A DNA stretch of 64,000 nucleotides from CAWFFV01 sp963814985 (GTDB taxonomy: Bacteria; Chloroflexota; Ktedonobacteria; Ktedonobacterales; Ktedonobacteraceae): positions 62,001 through 126,000 of the forward strand of contig CAWFFV010000009.1 of NCBI GenBank assembly GCA_963814985.1, given 5' to 3'. The notes below the pieces were generated by a model. The model had not been told where the DNA came from. It saw nothing but the letters and a program-made list of their open reading frames with translations, and did not search any database. Below are positions 19,628 through 28,012 of this stretch, piece by piece (within the stretch, counting starts at the first letter, position 1; each line of letters begins with the position of its first letter). Position numbers and translations under genes: made by a program.

Positions 19628-20667
19628 TTACCAGCTCGTAGGGAGCATCATTTGTTGTGCAACGGGCCGGGCCAGGGAGAGCCACTCGGCTAGCTCACTC
19701 ACTGGACAGATCGACATCTGCTCTACCTTCTGCCCTCGTCGCCTTGCTCCATACACATACTGCCGATTGCGCCGCGTGCGAACATTGATAGACCACCCTT
19801 GCGATTTGAGTACAGCCCTGGCTCTACTCAGCAAGAGAGCATCGTTTTGAGCTTGCTGTACTCGTCTGCTCTCAGCTACAGCCTCATGCACACGTCTGGT
19901 GTACTCTGGCAAGTTGTGTAAAATCTTGTACCTCCTCATGCTCATACCAGCTTGCCTAGCAGACTCTGCTATCTCATTTCTGGCGTACATAGAACCATGC
20001 CACACGGCGCTATCAGTCGAGGCGACTTGCTCTAAATTGATGCTCCTGAGTGCATCTAACTTAATACCCCACAAATGTAAATTTGCTGTTGGTAATACCT
20101 CTCTCACCGCATCAAGCACCGCCTGAACCATCACCACATCGTCTCTTCGGCATAAGGTACCGACACCAACACGCCATGCAGGATTATCAGCATAGTGGGC
20201 TTGCATCTCTGTGATGAGCGGTTTCAGTTCGTGGGCATGCCGTCGGTAGTCCTCTGGGTAAAGACCTTGCACCGTCGGTACCCATGCCCATGAAGCACCT
20301 TTGTGTTTCTCCATGCCTCTATGGTGTTAGCAGTAGTTTTCTCCTGTCGTTCCCTGGTGATCACGCTCAATTCTGGTTCACAACAAAGGTCCATCGTGGC
20401 CGCCCAACGGGGTGCCCATGATTGCAACCATTGAACGTACTGTGCTAGCGAGTAGCGGTACACACCACCATTGAATTTGCTCGCAACGAAGCCACCTAAA
20501 TCAGCAGCTATATCTGTCAGATGTGATGGTACACGAGGTGTGGAAAGATTTTTCCTTGCCCAACTTGATGCGGGTAAAAGCAGGGCTGTATCAGGGATAT
20601 AAGAGCAGAGGCTGTCACTGTCGAATGTAGCATAGAAGGTAAAATCACCCGGCCCAGTGTCTTGCAC
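19628..20667 (-). CDS. TGT-like protein related to DpdA (7-deazaguanine DNA insertion family), frameshifted
   Basis: The two halves, in different frames, join at about 20300 when one A is added to the AAA run: EAWRNTK|GASWAWVPTVQG. The joined protein of about 346 residues has a queuine-transglycosylase-like pattern: ADLGGFVASKFNGGVYRYSL (equivalent of the substrate-binding DSGGF loop), ATMDLCCEPE with a candidate catalytic Asp, VGVGTLCRRDDV (glycine strand) and LWGIKLDALRSINL. A basic C-terminal part follows (about 270-346, SINVRTRRNRQYVYGARRRG). DpdA enzymes swap guanine in DNA for preQ0-type bases. No preQ0 genes are in the window, so it would depend on the host pool. A C5-methyltransferase lies two genes upstream. 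Family assignment is from motifs only. Confidence 0.55.
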
Positions 20668-20679
20668 AACAAACCCTCC

Positions 20680-20871
20680 TCACGAGCTGGTAGATTGCAC
20701 AACTTGCTTAGCCCATCTATCACAAACGGCAGTCCAGTGTTTCAAGTCCCCAGCGTCCCACACGGGACCTCTCGGACGCTGACAGACAAATGACCCATTA
20801 TCGAGCTTGCCGTGTTTGCAGGTTGCACAAACGCGTGGGGTTGTCCATCTCAGATTTATAGCTGTTTTCAA
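20680..20871 (-). CDS. Small four-cysteine protein
   Basis: 63 residues with CATCKHGKL, VCQRPRG and VCDRWAK, a spacing that could hold one zinc ion. It ends 12 bp before the TGT-like gene, so both are probably one operon. I do not recognise a function. Confidence 0.6.
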   Translation of the reverse strand: MKTAINLRWTTPRVCATCKHGKLDNGSFVCQRPRGPVWDAGDLKHWTAVCDRWAKQVVQSTSS

Positions 20872-20927
20872 ATCTCATCTCCAAAACAAAAAGCAAGTCC
20901 AGGAGGACCAGCCCAACTTCAGAACAA

Positions 20928-21554
20928 TCATGCAGCATCTGTTAGTGATTGCAGGAGCTGCCGACCAATATACTCGGTATAAGCTGGTGGGATTGCATTA
21001 GCTATCTCACTCTGTGTTCTCATCCAGGAGATGCCCATAGCCCGTTGTGCTTTGTCCTTCTCTCCAAAATGCCCACCTATGCACCACATTTCGCCATCCC
21101 TGGCTATAGCCCCTGGCTTTGCGGCTTTGACGGTATGTCGCGGGTGATCAGGTTGAAACAGAAGCATATTGCTCTCAAAGAGACGGTGACGATAGACCTG
21201 TAACCCAAACATCGTACCGCAAAGCTTGATAGCATTTTGTATCGGGGAACGCTCTACATTTTCGATAATCCAGGGTTTGCCAGAAGCTTGCAAACGTTGT
21301 CTGACAGTATCAACAAGGTCGGGGTGCTCATGGTGTGACCCGTGAAAGTGTGACGCGAAACTATAACGTTGGCATGGGGGAGAAGCGTGTATCACATCGA
21401 AGTCATCAAGAGGGAAGGTTAAAGCGTTTGCGCAAACGAAAGAAAATGGGTAGTTGGGTTGAGCTTCTATGTCTACCCCCACGACTTCAAAACCAGCCAG
21501 GTGATACCCGTAACTTGCACCACCAGCTTTGCAAAAGAGGTCTAACAGTCTCAC
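20928..21554 (-). CDS. DNA (cytosine-5) methyltransferase, phage-type short form
   Basis: 208 residues. It has LLDLFCKAGGASYGYHLAGF (SAM-binding motif I), the catalytic motif IV as HASPPCQRYS, motif VI as IENVERSP and the C-terminal motif X region ANAIPPAYTEYIG. The target-recognition part is short. The GTG at 21554 is chosen because GGAGG lies 8 bases before it; upstream codons look non-coding. Such orphan methyltransferases on elements commonly protect the incoming DNA from host restriction. No matching restriction enzyme is seen. The next gene upstream ends at 21616. Confidence 0.85.
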   Translation of the reverse strand: MRLLDLFCKAGGASYGYHLAGFEVVGVDIEAQPNYPFSFVCANALTFPLDDFDVIHASPPCQRYSFASHFHGSHHEHPDLVDTVRQRLQASGKPWIIENVERSPIQNAIKLCGTMFGLQVYRHRLFESNMLLFQPDHPRHTVKAAKPGAIARDGEMWCIGGHFGEKDKAQRAMGISWMRTQSEIANAIPPAYTEYIGRQLLQSLTDAA

Positions 21555-21615
21555 TCGGCAACCTCCAACAAAAGAGCAGGCACCGTAGCACCTGCCCAAC
21601 TCTCTCGACAATCCG

Positions 21616-22251
21616 TTACACCTCAGTTAGCGCAGATGCAAAAGCCTCTTCATTGTCGCTGTTCATCCTGGACATAGCTTTCATGCAATCCTTGCATAGC
21701 GCCACACCGTTGTACTGCCAATGTGCTGTGTTCTCGCACTGCTCACCAGGATCTTCAATTTCATCGAATACGAAGATGCCGATCTCACACCGTCGCGGGG
21801 TGTCCAGACGCTTTAACCCTTGCCCCGCTCGCGTAGCTTTGCATATCTCGCATGGGCAGTCTGAATTATCAGATTGATGCAAGTAGTAGAGGCTGAAATC
21901 CTCATAGTTGAGTCGCGGGTTTTGGGGCCACTGGCAATAGACAAGGTAGTCCTTCGTTTGCAGTTGAAAAGCCGTGTCGAAGGGAGCACTCATGACCGTT
22001 GCTCCCGTAGCAATGCCCTGATAGACGTCTTTCCAATTTAGGGGCTCATGCTCTCGTTTGATATGCTGCAAGGCATGATAGAGCACATGCCCCTCTGGCT
22101 TGCGCATCATGGCGATAAACGGTGCACGCGCCCTGGCCTCTTCTGCTCTCTGTAAGGCGTTCCAACCATCCCACAAGGCATCATAATAGCCATTGAAATT
22201 GGCTTGTGCCTGCTCTGGCTCGTTCTTGGCCTCTGGTGTCCATTGGTTCAT
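21616..22251 (-). CDS. Hypothetical protein with C-terminal cysteine clusters
   Basis: 211 residues with a charged helical N-terminal half and, from about residue 130, CPCEICKATRAGQGLKRL, RRCEIGIFVFDE, QCENTAHW and LCKDCMKAMSRM, which probably bind two zinc ions. It sits in the leftward operon between a small conserved-looking ORF and the methyltransferase. Function unknown. Confidence 0.6.
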   Translation of the reverse strand: MNQWTPEAKNEPEQAQANFNGYYDALWDGWNALQRAEEARARAPFIAMMRKPEGHVLYHALQHIKREHEPLNWKDVYQGIATGATVMSAPFDTAFQLQTKDYLVYCQWPQNPRLNYEDFSLYYLHQSDNSDCPCEICKATRAGQGLKRLDTPRRCEIGIFVFDEIEDPGEQCENTAHWQYNGVALCKDCMKAMSRMNSDNEEAFASALTEV

Positions 22252-22341
22252 GATGTGTCATCTCCTCTTCTTTGGCTGGTGAAATTGGCAAACAAAAGGC
22301 CTGTAGCCAGAGGAGGCCACAAGCCGCTAGATAGGGACGTG

Positions 22342-22581
22342 CTACAATCCGTTCGCTTTACGGTACTCAATTTCCAGAGTGATATCGGATATCGAAACAT
22401 CCAGGATATCAGTTGACCATTGCTTTGCAATGTACCGCTCAGCTTGGTCATGATCCTTGAATGATCTGCGTGAAAAATTTGCCTTTGTTGCCTGTGGAGG
22501 AAGCTCTACAACCTTAATCTTGCCATCGTTCATTGTGGTTGTAGCTATAAGCGTCTCATCCTGCCATTCGCGACTTGCCAT
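22342..22581 (-). CDS. Hypothetical small protein
   Basis: 79 residues, MASREWQDETLIATTTMNDG at the start and a charged C-terminal part (FKDHDQAERYIAKQW). It lies in the same leftward gene row and its ATG is preceded by a GGGGAGAG stretch. No family recognised. Confidence 0.5.
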   Translation of the reverse strand: MASREWQDETLIATTTMNDGKIKVVELPPQATKANFSRRSFKDHDQAERYIAKQWSTDILDVSISDITLEIEYRKANGL

Positions 22582-22643
22582 TTTTATGCTCTCCCCAATA
22601 AAAAAGGCCTGTCAGCCCCAACCAACAAGCCATATCTCAGAAC

Positions 22644-23607
22644 CTAAACCACACACTGTGCCTGGATGCGTTGCCACAACGCTGCTGCATCCAGATCATA
22701 GTAGTAACGCAAAAAGTCAAAGACCGAGCCGCCTTTTTGCCAGGTGCAGCAGTACCAGCAGTAGCCACAGGTGCACCTGTTGGTACACCTTGAACGATGC
22801 CATGGTATCTTGTCCACCTGTGTGATGATCCCCAAATGGGCACATTCCAACACCATTTCCGTTCAGATTGACATAGCGCCCTATCACCTGGTAAGGGTCT
22901 TGTTCTGCATTCCATTGGCGGATTGGGGATGAGGAACCGTTTCCTCGTTGCAGTGCTGGAAGGGAAAACGATTGGGGGTGTGTTGGTGGTGGAGGGATAG
23001 GAACCAGCACCTTTGGCTGTTGGGGAACATTCACATACCTGATCGATGAGAACCAGGCCGCGCGATCTTCATCCGTCTGAGTCAGGGACACCAGTCCGGT
23101 TGCGTTGCGTGCCACGAAGTGATAGCGTTTGCCACTCTTGCGATGAATGCCCAGGGGCAAGCGGATCAGTGAACCGTAGCCCTTGCCTTCATCCTGCTTG
23201 GGGTAAAACTCCATATCCGCAGGACAATATGGCAAGAGCCAGGCACGCACCTGGGAAGCTGCAACCGGCCTGGTAAAGAAAATCCAGAGGTGACCGCCAC
23301 GCCTGGAACATTCAACGTAGGAAACAATTCCCAGGGTTGCCAGCTGGTCATGGATCAACCAGAGACGTGCCAGACCGTCCTCGGTATCAGCGTCGATCAC
23401 CGCAAAGCGACATTTCCCGCTTGCATCCATCACATAGGTTCCATAGGTGCGTACCCCGATCAGATGATCATAGAGATCAGATTGGGTGAGCGGCTTGCCG
23501 ACACGGCGATAGTTTTGCTTAGCGCCTGGAGGGAGCTGCATAGCATAATCGTCATGGCGGCCTACAAACAGATTGCGATAGGCGGCCAGGTAGGAAGTGA
23601 TTGACAT
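22644..23607 (-). CDS. AEP-superfamily primase (TOTE-type) with C-terminal CHC2 zinc finger, frameshifted
   Basis: The catalytic core has AVIDADTEDGLARLW (acidic metal-binding pair), the strand SYVECSRRGGHLWIFF with a catalytic-type His, and GSLIRLPLGIHRKSGKRYHF, all as in archaeo-eukaryotic primases of conflict and mobile elements. After a proline-rich linker the CHC2-type finger begins with GMCPFGDHHTGG and, in a second frame, continues with CGYCWYCCTWQKGGSVFDFL. One base is lost or gained near 22780-22800. Whole length is about 320 residues. With the helicase at 24611 it forms the replication module of the element. Confidence 0.75.
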
Positions 23608-23610
23608 CTG

Positions 23611-23910
23611 CTACTTCTCCTCTTGCCATGTTGCCCGCAAGCTCTGGAAGGAGGCTTGTTGTTGGAAGTGTGCCCCATCGCCAGTATCGACATACCCCCG
23701 CTCGATGAGCCATTGGAGAGCCATGCCCTTTTGTTGGTGCTCAAAAAAACGTTTCCCCTCAAAGGTAACGACCTTCCAGCCCCGGCTTATCCATTGCTCA
23801 TCGTCTGGGTCTCTATTCATGGTATTCATTCCGAGTTGTCGCGGCTCCCAATACCCATTTTCTTGGAGAGTTAACCGCTCAGGGAGCGCCGTTTGTGTTT
23901 GCTCAGTCAT
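23611..23910 (-). CDS. Hypothetical protein
   Basis: 99 residues, Gln/Trp-rich (ENGYWEPRQLGM, DDEQWISRGWKVVTFEGK). The gene overlaps the end of its upstream neighbour by 8 bases and is followed 3 bp later by the primase, so it belongs to the replication operon. No family recognised. Confidence 0.55.
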   Translation of the reverse strand: MTEQTQTALPERLTLQENGYWEPRQLGMNTMNRDPDDEQWISRGWKVVTFEGKRFFEHQQKGMALQWLIERGYVDTGDGAHFQQQASFQSLRATWQEEK

Positions 23911-24295
23911 TCATTCCCCCCTTGAAGTTCCCCAGGCGTAGGCCGCCGCGCCTGATCCGTAACGCGGAGAGCGCAATTTCAAAGTTCCTTTCATCAAGCC
24001 TGAGCGCTTCAATGGGGTCTATATGCTGCTGCTCGTTGAACAAATTCCCAGCCCATTGGATGAGAACCTGGTAGCCGCCCGAAAAATCGACTTCCTGTAA
24101 CATGGTCTCAAAGTCGATACCATCACGATCGACATACCTTTGTGCCTTGTTCCAGGTTCCCACTTCAGCACTCAGAATGTAGAGCGCGGCCCCATATTCG
24201 GGGTCTAACTTCCCATCATACACTTTCCCAATTCTCTGCATAGCAGCCAGGAAACGCCGCTTGTGATCGGCTCCCTGAAAAAAGAGTTCAGACAT
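23903..24295 (-). CDS. Hypothetical protein (possibly DUF6075-like)
   Basis: 131 residues starting MSELFFQGADHKRRFLAAMQ at an ATG behind AGGAAG. Upstream codons in the same frame pass through the repeat-rich non-coding DNA and are rejected. The start (DHKRRF...YGAALYILSAE) and the pattern of a helical protein with a C-terminal basic part recall DUF6075 proteins of mobile elements, but the match is weak. It is the first gene behind the putative origin. Confidence 0.5.
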   Translation of the reverse strand: MSELFFQGADHKRRFLAAMQRIGKVYDGKLDPEYGAALYILSAEVGTWNKAQRYVDRDGIDFETMLQEVDFSGGYQVLIQWAGNLFNEQQHIDPIEALRLDERNFEIALSALRIRRGGLRLGNFKGGMND

Positions 24296-24331
24296 GGTTA
24301 GCTTCCTTTCTTGACGTAGACATCTCTTCTT

Positions 24332-24540
24332 GCAGGTTTGCAGGTTTGCAGGTTTGTTTTCCCTTGCCCTGGAGCAAAACTTTTGAGAAAAATACCCTCT
24401 CGTCTGGCTTCCCATGTGCCACGAGAGGGTATTTCCTATTTTTTTACTCCTTTTGGGGGATACAAACCTGCGAAACCTGCAAACCTGCGGTTTTATGGGT
24501 ACGGGAAAACGATTGGGGGTGCACACACCCATCGTTTTCC
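24332..24540. other. Candidate replication origin or control region with iteron-like repeats
   Basis: The 315-bp gap between two operon parts holds three tandem GCAGGTTT octamers (24332-24355), an inverted repeat AATACCCTCTCGT/ACGAGAGGGTATT (24391-24403, 24421-24433), a T-rich stretch, three AAACCTGC octamers (the reverse complement) at 24464-24488, and a hairpin GGAAAACGAT/ATCGTTTTCC (504-513 and 531-540 of 24 kb) with GGGTG/CACCC inside. Iterons in opposite orientation around an AT-rich stretch, next to primase and helicase genes, resemble a plasmid-type origin. A promoter/operator region is the alternative. Confidence 0.45.
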
Positions 24541-24610
24541 TTCTAAAAAACCGCGCCGCAGCGCGTGCCTGATGAGCGTCTCTCTCGTCAAGCAATAACA
24601 CGTGATGTGG

Positions 24611-26191
24611 TTACAGATCAGGTTCGGGGTCCGTTCCAACGACAGACCAGTAGACAGCCCCACTTCGTTTATCCGGTTCGCCTTTGACCAGGTGCAGGCC
24701 ACTTTCATCAAAGCGCGTGCCCACACGGTAGGAAAGCGCCTTTCCCAGTCGTCGCTTGAAATCTCCTTTGTGGATGTCGGTTAATTCATCTGGTAAGGCA
24801 TTGTAGAGACCTGCTACTCCCTGGTTCCTCTCACTGTCATCCGTCGAGCCTGATTTGATATCTTTTGCCAGCAGAGAAGAGAGAATCTGATCATTCTTGT
24901 AGTGGAGCTTCCAGGCACGCAAGAAGGCCGCCCATTGAAGTGCATCATCATCCTGTTCCTGCAAGGCTTGTGCGTTGTCGAGAAACCCTTCCACATAACT
25001 ATGGGCAAGGATACCGCCTATGGTCTCAACCCAGGCTTGAAAACTCCCCATCTTTTTGGGGGCCGGAGCCGGTGGTTTACCCGCTGCATACCAGGCTCGT
25101 ACCAGGGTGAGCAGAGCGGCTATGATCTCTCCACGATGAGCAGGGACCCACGTTTCTAGATCGTGTTTGAAGCCGCCACGTGTCCACGGCTTGGCCGTTT
25201 GAGCATCCATCCGTATCCAGTAACAGCGTCGGGGTAAGTCGCCTCCCACATGGAGATTGTTTCCCGTTGCCATCCAGGTGGCACGCTGTGCATACACCCC
25301 GTTGCGACTCTGTCCCAGGATACGCTCCTTGATCGTATGCGAGGTAAGTGCAGAGTCCAGGCTTGCCGCTTGCAATCGGGCTTTGATATTATCAATGGTG
25401 ATGATCGTCGCTCCCTCGGCAAGCGTTGAAGCAATGCGTTTGCGCCACTCGTCATCATCGTAGGGGGCAACCATCATCGTGGCCTTACGACCCGTTGCGA
25501 TGATAGCGATGGTCTCAGCAAGTAAACTTTTTCCGGTTCCTGGCCTGGTCGCATCGATGAGAGCCAGGGGGACATGTCCTTCAATCGACTGACGAATGAG
25601 CGGAGTCAGCAAGAGAGCAATTGCGTTGGCCAGACTGGCCTCATTTTGATAGGGAAACTCCCCAATCACCTCATCGATAAGGGCACGCGCCTGAATGATG
25701 TCCTCGGCTGTGGGGTACTCAGGAATCGGCGGGATCGCAAGTGTGGGCACGGGTGCATAGTAGAGTCGAGTGACCGGATCATAGCCAGATGTGGCGATGA
25801 GTGTTCCATCAGGTCGCATGACAGGGAACTCGATGATACTATCCAGTGGGGGAAACGGCCAACTCCCCAGGGTCAGGATATCTTTGACCATCGCATCAGG
25901 TGGCGGGCAATGCGCAGCCCCCTTGACGGTAGTCTTCACAAAGTTCATGGCACGCGCTAACAGACCTTTTAAGGTGGTTTCGGTCAGGGCATCAATAAAA
26001 GGGCTGGCATCCTCTTTGCGTTGAATACGGACCAACTGGCCATGTCGCACATAAATGGCGGTCTTTGTGCGCACCAGGTGGGCGATCGCTTCAGCCGATA
26101 ACTCCCGCCAGGGACGGTTGGAGACCAACACCCCTGGCAGTCCATCGGCTTGCAGCATTTTCGTTAATTCGTTAGCAAATTCGTCGTTCAC
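24611..26191 (-). CDS. P-loop ATPase, probable replicative helicase of the element
   Basis: 526 residues. A Walker A IDATRPGTGKSLLAETIAI (about 220-238) and a Walker B ATIITIDNI are followed by WMATGNNLHVGGDLPRRCYW, where an Asn sensor and an Arg finger would lie, as in phage D5/primase-associated helicases and the DnaB-like ATPases of integrative elements. The N-terminal 150 residues are unassigned. The C-terminal part (KDIKSGSTDDSERNQGVAGL) looks like a winged-helix DNA-binding region. It starts with GTG overlapping the previous stop (GTGA), so translation is coupled. Confidence 0.7.
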   Translation of the reverse strand: MNDEFANELTKMLQADGLPGVLVSNRPWRELSAEAIAHLVRTKTAIYVRHGQLVRIQRKEDASPFIDALTETTLKGLLARAMNFVKTTVKGAAHCPPPDAMVKDILTLGSWPFPPLDSIIEFPVMRPDGTLIATSGYDPVTRLYYAPVPTLAIPPIPEYPTAEDIIQARALIDEVIGEFPYQNEASLANAIALLLTPLIRQSIEGHVPLALIDATRPGTGKSLLAETIAIIATGRKATMMVAPYDDDEWRKRIASTLAEGATIITIDNIKARLQAASLDSALTSHTIKERILGQSRNGVYAQRATWMATGNNLHVGGDLPRRCYWIRMDAQTAKPWTRGGFKHDLETWVPAHRGEIIAALLTLVRAWYAAGKPPAPAPKKMGSFQAWVETIGGILAHSYVEGFLDNAQALQEQDDDALQWAAFLRAWKLHYKNDQILSSLLAKDIKSGSTDDSERNQGVAGLYNALPDELTDIHKGDFKRRLGKALSYRVGTRFDESGLHLVKGEPDKRSGAVYWSVVGTDPEPDL

Positions 26192-26310
26192 GTGGTCACG
26201 CTCCCCTTATTTGCCGCAAGACCATGCAAGAGATGATCCAGCAAGGTCAGGAGTTCGCTTTCTCTGTGTTCCCAGTAGGTAGGGTAGAGATGACGACGGG
26301 TCCACCTCAT
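26188..26310 (-). CDS. Very small ORF in the replication operon
   Basis: 40 residues (MRWTRRHLYPTYWEHRESEL...). It is supported by position: its ATG overlaps the previous stop (ATGA), GAGGAGA lies just upstream, and its own stop overlaps the helicase GTG. Function unknown. Confidence 0.5.
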   Translation of the reverse strand: MRWTRRHLYPTYWEHRESELLTLLDHLLHGLAANKGSVTT

Positions 26311-26516
26311 GACGGTATCTCCTCTCGTTGTGCTTTGCATCGTGCCAACTGGCTCTGCAAGTGCTGTTTGTCGGTCAAACACAGCGTCGAGGACCAGTGG
26401 GCAGGATAGGGAACACCAGGATGTAAGCGAGGCCAGCACCAGGCACAGGACTCAATGGGGGTTACCACCAGTGCCCGACCCGGCATTGGATGAGCGGAAG
26501 AAGTTGGAGAGTTCAT
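26307..26516 (-). CDS. Small cysteine/tryptophan-rich protein
   Basis: 69 residues from an ATG with GGGGAGG 8 bases upstream. CAWCWPRLHPGVPYPAHWSS and LCLTDKQHL resemble a zinc knuckle with two cysteine pairs. It is coupled to the next gene by ATGA overlap. Function unknown. Confidence 0.5.
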   Translation of the reverse strand: MNSPTSSAHPMPGRALVVTPIESCAWCWPRLHPGVPYPAHWSSTLCLTDKQHLQSQLARCKAQREEIPS

Positions 26517-26642
26517 GACAGGGCCTCCCCAAGGGGTGCCACTCTTTGGAACTGTGGTATCATTGAGTGTAGCTCCTTTGAAAAATGGCCTCAGCACTGA
26601 AATGTCTGAGACGTGAGAAACAACACAAATGAGAGTTACCCC

Positions 26643-26683
26643 GCAGGCTCATGTGTTGGTAGCACACGAGCCTGCATCTTTTT
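26643..26683 (+). other. Hairpin with T-run in non-coding DNA
   Basis: GCAGGCTC (26643-26650) pairs with GAGCCTGC (26668-26675), followed by ATCTTTTTG. It reads as a terminator on the + strand although no rightward gene precedes it. The remaining gap to 26885 is crowded with GGTCCA/TGGACC motifs. Confidence 0.4.
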
Positions 26684-26885
26684 GTGGGGTTATGGTGGAT
26701 GGAATGGGTCCACTAGTTACTCTCCTTCCTGGCTACTGGTCCAGTGGACACTCGACTGGACCTTTTTGAGGTCCATATCAGGGTCTATATGCGGTACCAA
26801 CTGGACAGCGTAAGTAGAGAGACGACGAGAACAATGGACACGAACCAGGTCGAGAAAGAGACAAGAATGGACAGCCGTTTCCTGT

Positions 26886-28010
26886 CTAGTTTTCCTCTCC
26901 AGTGGACCCTGTCATTTTGCGTCGTGCATTGATTGCCGTTGTTTTTGACACGCGAGAACCGGTTTGTATTTCCGCAAGACTCGGCACACCACCACCGTTA
27001 CTTACAACCGTCCTGATATATGCTTCTGCACGTTCTGATGCTTTTAAAGCCTCTTGTGGAGCCTCTTCAGGCACGAGAGACGCTGTCAAGAGCGGTGTCT
27101 GCACTTCAGTTATTTCGGTGATCATCTGACGTTGGAGGCTTGCTAGCAGATGCTGTAACTCGTCTGATTGTCGTTTCTGCAATACCAGGAAGGTCGATTG
27201 CATGGCACCCTGAAGCATTTTTGCTTGCTCCTGGACAGCAGACTGGACTACCTGTTGGACGAACAATTGGACATCCTGAGTGTCCAGTGACTGTCCAGTC
27301 TGGACCCCATTTTGGACAGTGACCTGGACAGCTTGTTGGACCTGTGATTGGACCTTTTGGACAGCGGACTGGACATCCTGAACCTGCGATTGGACAGTCA
27401 ATTGGATTGATTGGACCTGAGACTGGACACTGTTTTGGACAGCGACTAACTGTCCGGTGAACTGTCCAATCAGCGCCTCTAGCCGGTCTTGTGCCTGTGG
27501 TGGGAGCTGTCCATTCTTCCCAATGTGTCGTAGGCCATGGATAACATGCCCGTAAATGACCACCATCGCGACACGGAACAACACCAGGAGAGGTTCAGCG
27601 TTGTTGACAAAATTGACGACATCCGGCTTACTGGCATAGAGCACTTTTATGGAGACCAGGATGAGCGTCAACATCATCATGGCGATGAGTGCATAACTCG
27701 TGTACTTGGCTCTCGACGCGGCTGCTTCATTGCCCTGCTCGCGTGCGTGATCCGCAAGACTCGACAACCCAAAACCAGCAATGTCGAGTGTGATCGCTTG
27801 CGTCCCCAGGATGGTGTTACTGACCGCAAGTGGTGTTTTTACGCCTGGTAGCACTTCAATAATGTTGGCAACCATGCAGAAGAAGAGCACCCACTCTGCA
27901 ATGCGTCCTGCATACGCCTTCGAGACTTCCCATGCATCGGTGATACCCTGGGATCTGGCTATAGCCGCGTCCTTCCAACTTTGTTTATGTTGTGGTTGAG
28001 TAACTGCCAT
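26886..28010 (-). CDS. Membrane protein with long Val-Gln repeat coiled coil and C-terminal HTH-like part
   Basis: 374 residues. Three to four membrane segments come first (AEWVLFFCMVANIIEVLPGV, SYALIAMMMLTLILVSIKVL, LLVLFRVAMVVIYGHVIHGL). From about 190 to 270 a VQ-rich stretch follows, with VQSQVQ and similar units at 3-5 residue steps, which should form a long helix. The last 50 residues (GGGVPSLAEIQTGSRVSKTT) look like a winged-helix or MarR-like DNA-reading part. The ATG at 28010 follows AGGAGG. Placed just after the FtsK-like gene, it could anchor the DNA-transfer apparatus; this is inference. Confidence 0.6.
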   Translation of the reverse strand: MAVTQPQHKQSWKDAAIARSQGITDAWEVSKAYAGRIAEWVLFFCMVANIIEVLPGVKTPLAVSNTILGTQAITLDIAGFGLSSLADHAREQGNEAAASRAKYTSYALIAMMMLTLILVSIKVLYASKPDVVNFVNNAEPLLVLFRVAMVVIYGHVIHGLRHIGKNGQLPPQAQDRLEALIGQFTGQLVAVQNSVQSQVQSIQLTVQSQVQDVQSAVQKVQSQVQQAVQVTVQNGVQTGQSLDTQDVQLFVQQVVQSAVQEQAKMLQGAMQSTFLVLQKRQSDELQHLLASLQRQMITEITEVQTPLLTASLVPEEAPQEALKASERAEAYIRTVVSNGGGVPSLAEIQTGSRVSKTTAINARRKMTGSTGEEN

Positions 28011-28012
28011 GA

